Shown here piece after piece: positions 1 through 11,050 of a DNA stretch of 64,000 nt. The first letter of the stretch is position 1, and each line of letters starts with the position of its first letter. A model generated the notes under the pieces. It was given only the letters and a program-made list of their open reading frames with translations, was not told the DNA's origin and did not search any database. The stretch is from assembly GCA_964035545.1 (NCBI GenBank), contig OZ037768.1, forward strand, positions 11,240,741 through 11,304,740, read 5' to 3'. This DNA is from Bugula neritina. Its lineage: Eukaryota > Bryozoa > Gymnolaemata > Cheilostomatida > Bugulidae. Position numbers and translations under genes: made by a program.

Positions 1-672
1 CAACAGTGCACCCTTCGCAGCGATACTGGCTGAAGAATTAGCGGGGCGCGCTCGAGCGTGCAAGCACGTTGGTGATGCAGTGGCTGCAGTGCGCATTGCC
101 TACTCACACTCTGCAGGTCACAACACCAGTCATGATATTATTATAGCTTAATGCACAGCAAAGGTTTAAAATAAGCAGGCCTGAGAGGGGGCAAGACGAG
201 AGTCGCGACACCACGGCACACAACTGGAGAGTTGCGCAAAATCTCCGCGTCACATTCGTGTGACTTTCAGGATGTGTGCTGTAGCATTGATTGAGATGAG
301 TTTTGAAAGCATTTGCACATGTATATCAGGCAATTTAATTTTGGAATTATTTCAACACTGCATTAGAGTTGATTAAATAAAATATTATTCTTGAGAAAGT
401 CTTAAACAATTCTTTTTTGGAATTTGTGAAGCCATGCATCAGAAGAAATTCAAAAAGAATTTCAAAAATAAAAACATGTAATAAAAAGCAAGAATGATAT
501 AATATAATATTATTTTTTGGAAAGGAATGTTAAATATTCCATTTGAGTTAGTGTGTTGAAAAACATTTCACATCAGCAAGTTGGAAGAAATAATATTCGA
601 GTAACTGATCATAATATTACTATTGCGTGTTGCTAATGTTTTTGTGTTTGAGGAGAGAAAAAAGAAAAAAAA
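1..672. other. Intergenic spacer of unit 0 (type A)
   Basis: Base 1 is the first nucleotide of a 5S transcript whose remainder lies left of the window. The rest is a consensus spacer: GC-rich 5' flank, palindromic block, AT-rich block, and the terminator of gene 1 at its right end. No gene is seen in it. Confidence 0.9.
658..672 (-). terminator. Pol III terminator of copy 1 (T8-C-T6)
   Basis: On the transcribed strand eight T follow helix I directly, then C, then six T. The second run can act as a backup terminator. The same 15-bp layout lies left of 74 of the 81 genes; the other seven carry a variant form listed separately. Confidence 0.93.
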
Positions 673-790
673 GTCTACAGCACCTGGTATTCCCAGGCGG
701 TCACCCATCCAAGTACTAACCAGGCTCGACGTTGCTTAGCTTCAGTGATCGGACGAGAACTGGCGTTTTCAACGTGATATGGCCGTAGAC
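673..790 (-). rRNA. 5S ribosomal RNA, copy 1 (consensus reference copy)
   Basis: RNA of the large ribosomal subunit, transcribed by RNA polymerase III with TFIIIA, TFIIIC and TFIIIB; the RNA is carried by TFIIIA or the L5/L11 proteins before assembly. The transcript runs from 790 down to 673, 118 nt before the U-run (about 120 nt mature). Helix I pairs nt 1-9 with 110-118 (G7.U112 is a wobble). Helix II pairs 16-21 with 57-62, and helix V pairs 67-72 with 103-108. Loop E shows the conserved AGUA at 74-77 opposite GAAU at 99-102. The A box (about nt 50-64), intermediate element (67-72) and C box (80-97) are intact. A T8-C-T6 terminator follows directly. The ends are set from helix I pairing and the U-run; the mature 3' end probably includes one to three U. 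The right-hand spacer is type A. The other copies are described only by how they differ from this one. Confidence 0.97.
694..741 (-). promoter_or_regulatory. 5S internal control region (type I Pol III promoter), copy 1
   Basis: By alignment with the known eukaryotic 5S promoter, the A box lies at 727-741, the intermediate element at 719-724 and the C box at 694-711. TFIIIA binds this region. In all 81 copies the only change I see here is A74G (plus-strand T>C), which falls between the intermediate element and the C box. Confidence 0.85.
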
Positions 791-809
791 AACAGTGCAC
801 CCTTCGCAG

Positions 810-817
810 CGATACTG
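810..817 (-). promoter_or_regulatory. Weak TATA-like element at about -27 to -20 of copy 1
   Basis: The minus strand reads CAGTATCG here. Many invertebrate and fungal 5S genes use an AT-containing element near -30 to -25 to place TFIIIB. This match is poor, and the assignment rests on position and on the apparent invariance of the surrounding flank. Confidence 0.22.
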
Positions 818-834
818 GCTGAAGAATTAGCGGG

Positions 835-850
835 GCGCGCTCGAGCGTGC
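835..850. repeat. GC-rich palindrome upstream of the 5S gene
   Basis: CGCTCGAGCG at 838-847 is a perfect 10-bp palindrome. It extends to 16 bp with one G.T wobble at 837/848. It sits at about -48 to -57 of the 5S start and I see no variant of it in the array. Function is unknown. Confidence 0.6.
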
Positions 851-964
851 AAGCACGTTGGTGATGCAGTGGCTGCAGTGCGCATTGCCTACTCACACTC
901 TGCAGGTCACAACACCAGTCATGATATTATTATAGCTTAATGCACAGCAAAGGTTTAAAATAAG

Positions 965-1053
965 CAGGCCTGAGAGGGGGCAAGACGAGAGTCGCGACAC
1001 CACGGCACACAACTGGAGAGTTGCGCAAAATCTCCGCGTCACATTCGTGTGAC
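965..1053. repeat. Cluster of short palindromes in the spacer
   Basis: Within 89 bp there are CAGGCCTG (965-972), GTCGCGAC (991-998), TTGCGCAA (1021-1028) flanked by GGAGA (1015-1019) and TCTCC (1031-1035), and the hairpin at 1038-1053. Type D loses one A beside the third element. T>C at 1014 in types C and J, and in unit 7, removes one pair of a small AACT/AGTT stem. Role unknown. Confidence 0.6.
1038..1053. repeat. Perfect 6-bp inverted repeat with a TTCG loop
   Basis: GTCACA, TTCG, TGTGAC. On the plus strand this would be a UUCG-capped hairpin, closed by A-U rather than the usual C-G. The only variant seen, in unit 60 at 47604, changes the loop to ATCG and leaves the stem intact. Confidence 0.65.
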
Positions 1054-1233
1054 TTTCAGGATGTGTGCTGTAGCATTGATTGAGATGAGTTTTGAAAGCA
1101 TTTGCACATGTATATCAGGCAATTTAATTTTGGAATTATTTCAACACTGCATTAGAGTTGATTAAATAAAATATTATTCTTGAGAAAGTCTTAAACAATT
1201 CTTTTTTGGAATTTGTGAAGCCATGCATCAGAA

Positions 1234-1252
1234 GAAATTCAAAAAGAATTTC
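1234..1252. repeat. 7-bp inverted repeat with A5 loop in the AT-rich spacer
   Basis: GAAATTC and GAATTTC are separated by five A. In most type E units the T at the position of 1238 becomes A, which breaks one pair with no compensating change in the right arm. That argues against a strongly selected RNA structure. Confidence 0.55.
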
Positions 1253-1300
1253 AAAAATAAAAACATGTAATAAAAAGCAAGAATGATATAATATAATATT

Positions 1301-1329
1301 ATTTTTTGGAAAGGAATGTTAAATATTCC
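1301..1329 (+). other. Sm-site-like T-run followed by a small hairpin
   Basis: ATTTTTTGG (1301-1309) resembles the Sm protein binding site of spliceosomal and spliced-leader RNAs. It is followed by GGAAT (1313-1317) and ATTCC (1325-1329), a 5-bp stem with a 7-nt loop. The type H change at offset 531 lies in the loop. No convincing snRNA or leader body or promoter is seen upstream, and that region is the most variable part of the unit, so chance is the likelier explanation. Confidence 0.15.
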
Positions 1330-1461
1330 ATTTGAGTTAGTGTGTTGAAAAACATTTCACATCAGCAAGTTGGAAGAAATAATATTCGAGTAACTGATCA
1401 TAATATTACTATTGCGTGTTGCTAATGTTTTTGTGTTTGAGGAGAGAAAAAAGAAAAAAAA

Positions 1462-1579
1462 GTCTACAGCACCTGGTATTCCCAGGCGGTCACCCATCCA
1501 AGTACTAACCAGGCTCGACGTTGCTTAGCTTCAGTGATCGGACGAGAACTGGCGTTTTCAACGTGATATGGCCGTAGAC
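1462..1579 (-). rRNA. 5S rRNA, copy 2
   Basis: Consensus gene. Its 5' spacer is type B, with the T>C pair at offsets 596 and 605. Confidence 0.97.
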
Positions 1580-2250
1580 AACAGTGCACCCTTCGCAGCG
1601 ATACTGGCTGAAGAATTAGCGGGGCGCGCTCGAGCGTGCAAGCACGTTGGTGATGCAGTGGCTGCAGTGCGCATTGCCTACTCACACTCTGCAGGTCACA
1701 ACACCAGTCATGATATTATTATAGCTTAATGCACAGCAAAGGTTTAAAATAAGCAGGCCTGAGAGGGGGCAAGACGAGAGTCGCGACACCACGGCACACA
1801 ACTGGAGAGTTGCGCAAAATCTCCGCGTCACATTCGTGTGACTTTCAGGATGTGTGCTGTAGCATTGATTGAGATGAGTTTTGAAAGCATTTGCACATGT
1901 ATATCAGGCAATTTAATTTTGGAATTATTTCAACACTGCATTAGAGTTGATTAAATAAAATATTATTCTTGAGAAAGTCTTAAACAATTCTTTTTTGGAA
2001 TTTGTGAAGCCATGCATCAGAAGAAATTCAAAAAGAATTTCAAAAATAAAAACATGTAATAAAAAGCAAGAATGATATAATATAATATTATTTTTTGGAA
2101 AGGAATGTTAAATATTCCATTTGAGTTAGTGTGTTGAAAAACATTTCACATCAGCAAGTTGGAAGAAATAATATCCGAGTAACCGATCATAATATTACTA
2201 TTGCGTGTTGCTAATGTTTTTGTGTTTGAGGAGAGAAAAAAGAAAAAAAA

Positions 2251-2368
2251 GTCTACAGCACCTGGTATTCCCAGGCGGTCACCCATCCAAGTACTAACCA
2301 GGCTCGACGTTGCTTAGCTTCAGTGATCGGACGAGAACTGGCGTTTTCAACGTGATATGGCCGTAGAC
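2251..2368 (-). rRNA. 5S rRNA, copy 3
   Basis: Consensus gene. Its 5' spacer is type C (791-bp unit with the GC insertion), the first of four such units. Confidence 0.97.
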
Positions 2369-3041
2369 AACAGTGCACCCTTCGCAGCGATACTGGCTGA
2401 AGAATTAGCGGGGCGCGCTCGAGCGTGCAAGCACGTTGGTGATGCAGTGGCTGCAGTGCGCATTGCCTACTCACACTCTGCAGGTCACAACACCAGTCAT
2501 GATATTATTATAGCTTAATGCACAGCAAAGGTTTAAAATAAGCAGGCCTGAGAGGGGGCAAGACGAGAGTCGCGACACCACGGCACACAACCGGAGAGTT
2601 GCGCAAAATCTCCGCGTCACATTCGTGTGACTTTCAGGATGTGTGCTGTAGCATTGATTGAGATGAGTTTTGAAAGCATTTGCACATGTATATCAGGCAA
2701 TTTAATTTTGGAATTATTTCAACACTGCGCATTAGAGTTGATTAAATAAAATATTATTCTTGAGAAAGTCTTAACCAATTCTTTTTTGGAATTTGTGAAG
2801 CCATGCATCAGAAGAAATTCAAAAAGAATTTCAAAAATAAAAACATGTAATAAAAAGCAAGAATGATATAATATAATATTATTTTTTGGAAAGGAATGTT
2901 AAATATTCCATTTGAGTTAGTGCGTTGAAAAACATTTCACATCAGCAAGTTGGAAGAAATAATATTCAAGTAACTGATCATAATATTACTATTGCGTGTT
3001 GCTAATGTTTTTGTGTTTGAGGAGAGAAAAAAGAAAAAAAA

Positions 3042-3159
3042 GTCTACAGCACCTGGTATTCCCAGGCGGTCACCCATCCAAGTACTAACCAGGCTCGACG
3101 TTGCTTAGCTTCAGTGATCGGACGAGAACTGGCGTTTTCAACGTGATATGGCCGTAGAC
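3042..3159 (-). rRNA. 5S rRNA, copy 4
   Basis: Consensus gene; type A spacer. Confidence 0.97.
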
Positions 3160-3830
3160 AACAGTGCACCCTTCGCAGCGATACTGGCTGAAGAATTAGC
3201 GGGGCGCGCTCGAGCGTGCAAGCACGTTGGTGATGCAGTGGCTGCAGTGCGCATTGCCTACTCACACTCTGCAGGTCACAACACCAGTCATGATATTATT
3301 ATAGCTTAATGCACAGCAAAGGTTTAAAATAAGCAGGCCTGAGAGGGGGCAAGACGAGAGTCGCGACACCACGGCACACAACTGGAGAGTTGCGCAAAAT
3401 CTCCGCGTCACATTCGTGTGACTTTCAGGATGTGTGCTGTAGCATTGATTGAGATGAGTTTTGAAAGCATTTGCACATGTATATCAGGCAATTTAATTTT
3501 GGAATTATTTCAACACTGCATTAGAGTTGATTAAATAAAATATTATTCTTGAGAAAGTCTTAAACAATTCTTTTTTGGAATTTGTGAAGCCATGCATCAG
3601 AAGAAATTCAAAAAGAATTTCAAAAATAAAAACATGTAATAAAAAGCAAGAATGATATAATATAATATTATTTTTTGGAAAGGAATGTTAAATATTCCAT
3701 TTGAGTTAGTGTGTTGAAAAACATTTCACATCAGCAAGTTGGAAGAAATAATATTCGAGTAACTGATCATAATATTACTATTGCGTGTTGCTAATGTTTT
3801 TGTGTTTGAGGAGAGAAAAAAGAAAAAAAA

Positions 3831-3948
3831 GTCTACAGCACCTGGTATTCCCAGGCGGTCACCCATCCAAGTACTAACCAGGCTCGACGTTGCTTAGCTT
3901 CAGTGATCGGACGAGAACTGGCGTTTTCAACGTGATATGGCCGTAGAC
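3831..3948 (-). rRNA. 5S rRNA, copy 5
   Basis: Consensus gene. Type J spacer, otherwise seen only in unit 33. Confidence 0.97.
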
Positions 3949-4619
3949 AACAGTGCACCCTTCGCAGCGATACTGGCTGAAGAATTAGCGGGGCGCGCTC
4001 GAGCGTGCAAGCACGTTGGTGATGCAGTGGCTGCAGTGCGCATTGCCTACTCACACTCTGCAGGTCACAACACCAGTCATGATATTATTATAGCTTAATG
4101 CACAGCAAAGGTTTAAAATAAGCAGGCCTGAGAGGGGGCAAGACGAGAGTCGCGACACCACGGCACACAACCGGAGAGTTGCGCAAAATCTCCGCGTCAC
4201 ATTCGTGTGACTTTCAGGATGTGTGCTGTAGCATTGATTGAGATGAGTTTTGAAAGCATTTGCACATGTATATCAGGCAATTTAATTTTGGAATTATTTC
4301 AACACTGCATTAGAGTTGATTAAATAAAATATTATTCTTGAGAAAGTCTTAAACAATTCTTTTTTGGATTTTGTGAAGCCATGCATCAGAAGAAATTCAA
4401 AAAGAATTTCAAAAATAAAAACATGTAATAAAAAGCAAGAATGATATAATATAATATTATTTTTTGGAAAGGAATGTTAAATATTCCATTTGAGTTAGTG
4501 TGTTGAAAAACATTTCACATCAGCAAGTTGGAAGAAATAATATTCGAGTAACTGATCATAATATTACTATTGCGTGTTGCTAATGTTTTTGTGTTTGAGG
4601 AGAGAAAAAAGAAAAAAAA

Positions 4620-4737
4620 GTCTACAGCACCTGGTATTCCCAGGCGGTCACCCATCCAAGTACTAACCAGGCTCGACGTTGCTTAGCTTCAGTGATCGGA
4701 CGAGAACTGGCGTTTTCAACGTGATATGGCCGTAGAC
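4620..4737 (-). rRNA. 5S rRNA, copy 6
   Basis: Consensus gene; type A spacer. Confidence 0.97.
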
Positions 4738-5408
4738 AACAGTGCACCCTTCGCAGCGATACTGGCTGAAGAATTAGCGGGGCGCGCTCGAGCGTGCAAG
4801 CACGTTGGTGATGCAGTGGCTGCAGTGCGCATTGCCTACTCACACTCTGCAGGTCACAACACCAGTCATGATATTATTATAGCTTAATGCACAGCAAAGG
4901 TTTAAAATAAGCAGGCCTGAGAGGGGGCAAGACGAGAGTCGCGACACCACGGCACACAACTGGAGAGTTGCGCAAAATCTCCGCGTCACATTCGTGTGAC
5001 TTTCAGGATGTGTGCTGTAGCATTGATTGAGATGAGTTTTGAAAGCATTTGCACATGTATATCAGGCAATTTAATTTTGGAATTATTTCAACACTGCATT
5101 AGAGTTGATTAAATAAAATATTATTCTTGAGAAAGTCTTAAACAATTCTTTTTTGGAATTTGTGAAGCCATGCATCAGAAGAAATTCAAAAAGAATTTCA
5201 AAAATAAAAACATGTAATAAAAAGCAAGAATGATATAATATAATATTATTTTTTGGAAAGGAATGTTAAATATTCCATTTGAGTTAGTGTGTTGAAAAAC
5301 ATTTCACATCAGCAAGTTGGAAGAAATAATATTCGAGTAACTGATCATAATATTACTATTGCGTGTTGCTAATGTTTTTGTGTTTGAGGAGAGAAAAAAG
5401 AAAAAAAA

Positions 5409-5526
5409 GTCTACAGCACCTGGTATTCCCAGGCGGTCACCCATCCAAGTACTAACCAGGCTCGACGTTGCTTAGCTTCAGTGATCGGACGAGAACTGGC
5501 GTTTTCAACGTGATATGGCCGTAGAC
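5409..5526 (-). rRNA. 5S rRNA, copy 7
   Basis: Consensus gene. Type B spacer that also carries the offset 224 T>C usually found in types C and J, so it is a mosaic. Confidence 0.97.
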
Positions 5527-6197
5527 AACAGTGCACCCTTCGCAGCGATACTGGCTGAAGAATTAGCGGGGCGCGCTCGAGCGTGCAAGCACGTTGGTGA
5601 TGCAGTGGCTGCAGTGCGCATTGCCTACTCACACTCTGCAGGTCACAACACCAGTCATGATATTATTATAGCTTAATGCACAGCAAAGGTTTAAAATAAG
5701 CAGGCCTGAGAGGGGGCAAGACGAGAGTCGCGACACCACGGCACACAACCGGAGAGTTGCGCAAAATCTCCGCGTCACATTCGTGTGACTTTCAGGATGT
5801 GTGCTGTAGCATTGATTGAGATGAGTTTTGAAAGCATTTGCACATGTATATCAGGCAATTTAATTTTGGAATTATTTCAACACTGCATTAGAGTTGATTA
5901 AATAAAATATTATTCTTGAGAAAGTCTTAAACAATTCTTTTTTGGAATTTGTGAAGCCATGCATCAGAAGAAATTCAAAAAGAATTTCAAAAATAAAAAC
6001 ATGTAATAAAAAGCAAGAATGATATAATATAATATTATTTTTTGGAAAGGAATGTTAAATATTCCATTTGAGTTAGTGTGTTGAAAAACATTTCACATCA
6101 GCAAGTTGGAAGAAATAATATCCGAGTAACCGATCATAATATTACTATTGCGTGTTGCTAATGTTTTTGTGTTTGAGGAGAGAAAAAAGAAAAAAAA

Positions 6198-6315
6198 GTC
6201 TACAGCACCTGGTATTCCCAGGCGGTCACCCATCCAAGTACTAACCAGGCTCGACGTTGCTTAGCTTCAGTGATCGGACGAGAACTGGCGTTTTCAACGT
6301 GATATGGCCGTAGAC
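6198..6315 (-). rRNA. 5S rRNA, copy 8
   Basis: Consensus gene; type C spacer. Confidence 0.97.
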
Positions 6316-6988
6316 AACAGTGCACCCTTCGCAGCGATACTGGCTGAAGAATTAGCGGGGCGCGCTCGAGCGTGCAAGCACGTTGGTGATGCAGTGGCTG
6401 CAGTGCGCATTGCCTACTCACACTCTGCAGGTCACAACACCAGTCATGATATTATTATAGCTTAATGCACAGCAAAGGTTTAAAATAAGCAGGCCTGAGA
6501 GGGGGCAAGACGAGAGTCGCGACACCACGGCACACAACCGGAGAGTTGCGCAAAATCTCCGCGTCACATTCGTGTGACTTTCAGGATGTGTGCTGTAGCA
6601 TTGATTGAGATGAGTTTTGAAAGCATTTGCACATGTATATCAGGCAATTTAATTTTGGAATTATTTCAACACTGCGCATTAGAGTTGATTAAATAAAATA
6701 TTATTCTTGAGAAAGTCTTAACCAATTCTTTTTTGGAATTTGTGAAGCCATGCATCAGAAGAAATTCAAAAAGAATTTCAAAAATAAAAACATGTAATAA
6801 AAAGCAAGAATGATATAATATAATATTATTTTTTGGAAAGGAATGTTAAATATTCCATTTGAGTTAGTGCGTTGAAAAACATTTCACATCAGCAAGTTGG
6901 AAGAAATAATATTCAAGTAACTGATCATAATATTACTATTGCGTGTTGCTAATGTTTTTGTGTTTGAGGAGAGAAAAAAGAAAAAAAA

Positions 6989-7106
6989 GTCTACAGCACC
7001 TGGTATTCCCAGGCGGTCACCCATCCAAGTACTAACCAGGCTCGACGTTGCTTAGCTTCAGTGATCGGACGAGAACTGGCGTTTTCAACGTGATATGGCC
7101 GTAGAC
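6989..7106 (-). rRNA. 5S rRNA, copy 9 (T-4C flank)
   Basis: Consensus gene. Type D spacer: the base at -4 of the transcript (7110) is changed and one A is lost further upstream (788-bp unit). Confidence 0.97.
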
Positions 7107-7776
7107 AACGGTGCACCCTTCGCAGCGATACTGGCTGAAGAATTAGCGGGGCGCGCTCGAGCGTGCAAGCACGTTGGTGATGCAGTGGCTGCAGTGCGCA
7201 TTGCCTACTCACACTCTGCAGGTCACAACACCAGTCATGGTATTATTATAGCTTAATGCACAGCAAAGGTTTAAAATAAGCAGGCCTGAGAGGGGGCAAG
7301 ACGAGAGTCGCGACACCACGGCACACAACTGGAGAGTTGCGCAAATCTCCGCGTCACATTCGTGTGACTTTCAGGATGTGTGCTGTAGCATTGATTGAGA
7401 TGAGTTTTGAAAGCATTTGCACATGTATATCAGGCAATTTAATTTTGGAATTATTTCAACACTGCATTAGAGTTGATTAAATAAAATATTATTCTTGAGA
7501 AAGTCTTAAACAATTCTTTTTTGGAATTTGTGAAGCCATGCATCAGAAGAAATTCAAAAAGAATTTCAAAAATAAAAACATGTAATAAAAAGCAAGAATG
7601 ATATAATATAATATTATTTTTTGGAAAGGAATGTTAAATATTCCATTTGAGTTAGTGTGTTGAAAAACATTTCACATCAGCAAGTTGGAAGAAATAATAT
7701 TCGAGTAACTGATCATAATATTACTATTGCGTGTTGCTAATGTTTTTGTGTTTGAGGAGAGAAAAAAGAAAAAAAA

Positions 7777-7894
7777 GTCTACAGCACCTGGTATTCCCAG
7801 GCGGTCACCCATCCAAGTACTAACCAGGCTCGACGTTGCTTAGCTTCAGTGATCGGACGAGAACTGGCGTTTTCAACGTGATATGGCCGTAGAC
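7777..7894 (-). rRNA. 5S rRNA, copy 10
   Basis: Consensus gene; type A spacer with T>G at offset 286, shared with unit 23. Confidence 0.97.
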
Positions 7895-8550
7895 AACAGT
7901 GCACCCTTCGCAGCGATACTGGCTGAAGAATTAGCGGGGCGCGCTCGAGCGTGCAAGCACGTTGGTGATGCAGTGGCTGCAGTGCGCATTGCCTACTCAC
8001 ACTCTGCAGGTCACAACACCAGTCATGATATTATTATAGCTTAATGCACAGCAAAGGTTTAAAATAAGCAGGCCTGAGAGGGGGCAAGACGAGAGTCGCG
8101 ACACCACGGCACACAACTGGAGAGTTGCGCAAAATCTCCGCGTCACATTCGTGTGACTTTCAGGATGTGTGCTGTAGCAGTGATTGAGATGAGTTTTGAA
8201 AGCATTTGCACATGTATATCAGGCAATTTAATTTTGGAATTATTTCAACACTGCATTAGAGTTGATTAAATAAAATATTATTCTTGAGAAAGTCTTAAAC
8301 AATTCTTTTTTGGAATTTGTGAAGCCATGCATCAGAAGAAATTCAAAAAGAATTTCAAAAATAAAAACATGTAATAAAAAGCAAGAATGATATAATATAA
8401 TATTATTTTTTGGAAAGGAATGTTAAATATTCCATTTGAGTTAGTGTGTTGAAAAACATTTCACATCAGCAAGTTGGAAGAAATAATATTCGAGTAACTG
8501 ATCATAATATTACTATTGCGTGTTGCTAATGTTTTTGTGTTTGAGGAGAG

Positions 8551-8565
8551 AAAAAAGAGAAAAAA
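8551..8565 (-). terminator. Variant Pol III terminator of copy 11 (T6-CTC-T6)
   Basis: An A>G on the plus strand (offset 665) breaks the gene-proximal T8 run into T6 followed by C-T-C and a second T6. Six T still exceed the usual Pol III minimum of four or five, so termination should work. Confidence 0.85.
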
Positions 8566-8683
8566 GTCTACAGCACCTGGTATTCCCAGGCGGTCACCCA
8601 TCCAAGTACTAACCAGGCTCGACGTTGCTTAGCTTCAGTGATCGGACGAGAACTGGCGTTTTCAACGTGATATGGCCGTAGAC
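8566..8683 (-). rRNA. 5S rRNA, copy 11 (variant terminator)
   Basis: Consensus gene followed by the interrupted terminator at 8551-8565; type A spacer. Confidence 0.97.
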
Positions 8684-9354
8684 AACAGTGCACCCTTCGC
8701 AGCGATACTGGCTGAAGAATTAGCGGGGCGCGCTCGAGCGTGCAAGCACGTTGGTGATGCAGTGGCTGCAGTGCGCATTGCCTACTCACACTCTGCAGGT
8801 CACAACACCAGTCATGATATTATTATAGCTTAATGCACAGCAAAGGTTTAAAATAAGCAGGCCTGAGAGGGGGCAAGACGAGAGTCGCGACACCACGGCA
8901 CACAACTGGAGAGTTGCGCAAAATCTCCGCGTCACATTCGTGTGACTTTCAGGATGTGTGCTGTAGCATTGATTGAGATGAGTTTTGAAAGCATTTGCAC
9001 ATGTATATCAGGCAATTTAATTTTGGAATTATTTCAACACTGCATTAGAGTTGATTAAATAAAATATTATTCTTGAGAAAGTCTTAAACAATTCTTTTTT
9101 GGAATTTGTGAAGCCATGCATCAGAAGAAATTCAAAAAGAATTTCAAAAATAAAAACATGTAATAAAAAGCAAGAATGATATAATATAATATTATTTTTT
9201 GGAAAGGAATGTTAAATATTCCATTTGAGTTAGTGTGTTGAAAAACATTTCACATCAGCAAGTTGGAAGAAATAATATTCGAGTAACTGATCATAATATT
9301 ACTATTGCGTGTTGCTAATGTTTTTGTGTTTGAGGAGAGAAAAAAGAAAAAAAA

Positions 9355-9472
9355 GTCTACAGCACCTGGTATTCCCAGGCGGTCACCCATCCAAGTACCA
9401 ACCAGGCTCGACGTTGCTTAGCTTCAGTGATCGGACGAGAACTGGCGTTTTCAACGTGATATGGCCGTAGAC
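9355..9472 (-). rRNA. 5S rRNA, copy 12 (A74G)
   Basis: Plus-strand T>C at 9399 gives A74G in loop E. Type E spacer. Confidence 0.96.
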
Positions 9473-10143
9473 AACAGTGCACCCTTCGCAGCGATACTGG
9501 CTGAAGAATTAGCGGGGCGCGCTCGAGCGTGCAAGCACGTTGGTGATGCAGTGGCTGCAGTGCGCATTGCCTACTCACACTCTGCAGGTCACAACACCAG
9601 TCATGATATTATTATAGCTTAATGCACAGCAAAGGTTTAAAATAAGCAGGCCTGAGAGGGGGCAAGACGAGAGTCGCGACACCACGGCACACAACTGGAG
9701 AGTTGCGCAAAATCTCCGCGTCACATTCGTGTGACTTTCAGGATGTGTGCTGTAGCATTGATTGAGATGAGTTTTGAAAGCATTTGCACATGTATATCAG
9801 GCAATTTAATTTTGGAATTATTTCAACACTGCATTAGAGTTGATTAAATAAAATATTATTCTTGAGAAAGTCTTAAACAATTCTTTTTTGGAATTTGTGA
9901 AGCCATGCATCAGAAGAAAATCAAAAAGAATTTCAAAAATAAAAACATGTAATAAAAAGCAAGAATGATATAATATAATATTATTTTTTGGAAAGGAATG
10001 TTAAATATTCCATTTGAGTTAGTGTGTTGAAAAACATTTCACATCAGCAAGTTGGAAGAAATAATATTCAAGTAACTGATCATAATATTACTATTGCGTG
10101 TTGCTAATGTTTTTGTGTTTGAGGAGAGAAAAAAGAAAAAAAA

Positions 10144-10261
10144 GTCTACAGCACCTGGTATTCCCAGGCGGTCACCCATCCAAGTACTAACCAGGCTCGA
10201 CGTTGCTTAGCTTCAGTGATCGGACGAGAACTGGCGTTTTCAACGTGATATGGCCGTAGAC
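10144..10261 (-). rRNA. 5S rRNA, copy 13
   Basis: Consensus gene; type A spacer. Confidence 0.97.
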
Positions 10262-10917
10262 AACAGTGCACCCTTCGCAGCGATACTGGCTGAAGAATTA
10301 GCGGGGCGCGCTCGAGCGTGCAAGCACGTTGGTGATGCAGTGGCTGCAGTGCGCATTGCCTACTCACACTCTGCAGGTCACAACACCAGTCATGATATTA
10401 TTATAGCTTAATGCACAGCAAAGGTTTAAAATAAGCAGGCCTGAGAGGGGGCAAGACGAGAGTCGCGACACCACGGCACACAACTGGAGAGTTGCGCAAA
10501 ATCTCCGCGTCACATTCGTGTGACTTTCAGGATGTGTGCTGTAGCATTGATTGAGATGAGTTTTGAAAGCATTTGCACATGTATATCAGGCAATTTAATT
10601 TTGGAATTATTTCAACACTGCATTAGAGTTGATTAAATAAAATATTATTCTTGAGAAAGTCTTAAACAATTCTTTTTTGGAATTTGTGAAGCCATGCATC
10701 AGAAGAAATTCAAAAAGAATTTCAAAAATAAAAACATGTAATAAAAAGCAAGAATGATATAATATAATATTATTTTTTGGAAAGGAATGTTAAATATTCC
10801 ATTTGAGTTAGTGTGTTGAAAAACATTTCACATCAGCAAGTTGGAAGAAATAATATTCGAGTAACTGATCATAATATTACTATTGCGTGTTGCTAATGTT
10901 TTTGTGTTTGAGGAGAG

Positions 10918-10932
10918 AAAAAAGAGAAAAAA
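10918..10932 (-). terminator. Variant Pol III terminator of copy 14
   Basis: Same T6-CTC-T6 form as at copy 11. Confidence 0.85.
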
Positions 10933-11050
10933 GTCTACAGCACCTGGTATTCCCAGGCGGTCACCCATCCAAGTACTAACCAGGCTCGACGTTGCTTAGC
11001 TTCAGTGATCGGACGAGAACTGGCGTTTTCAACGTGATATGGCCGTAGAC
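10933..11050 (-). rRNA. 5S rRNA, copy 14 (variant terminator)
   Basis: Consensus gene followed by the interrupted terminator; type A spacer. Confidence 0.97.

Larger units (their letters stand above)
791..1461. other. Representative intergenic spacer (unit 1, type A)
   Basis: This 671-bp spacer stands for the other spacers of the array. 791-916 is the GC-rich region just upstream of gene 1. 917-1075 contains several short palindromes. 1076-1446 is AT-rich with several short inverted repeats and an A/T-only stretch around 1287-1307. 1447-1461 is the Pol III terminator of gene 2. I see no tRNA boxes, no convincing snRNA or spliced-leader gene and no long ORF. The short reading frame entering from the gene side is not credible as a protein. 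Confidence 0.85.

Noticed and set aside
675-896. 73-codon minus-strand reading frame present in every unit (first example given)
   Set aside because: It starts in the 5' flank, runs through the 5S gene and stops in helix I. Its conservation follows from the rRNA gene and the invariant flank. The protein has no recognisable domain and the gene is a Pol III transcription unit.
1221-1228. Start codon in CCATGCAT with a following reading frame on plus
   Set aside because: The frame is very short and lies in the most variable part of the spacer.
1161-1310. AT-rich stretch as a replication origin or matrix attachment region
   Set aside because: AT-richness alone is not enough; no specific motif supports it.
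791-1461. tRNA gene or other Pol III gene in the spacer
   Set aside because: No B-box match (GGTTCGANNCC), no cloverleaf seen on either strand by eye.
1447-1461. Poly(A) tail of a retroposed element (SINE) left of each gene
   Set aside because: The A-runs abut the 5S 3' end exactly and read as the Pol III T-run terminator on the transcribed strand. No element body or target-site duplication is seen.
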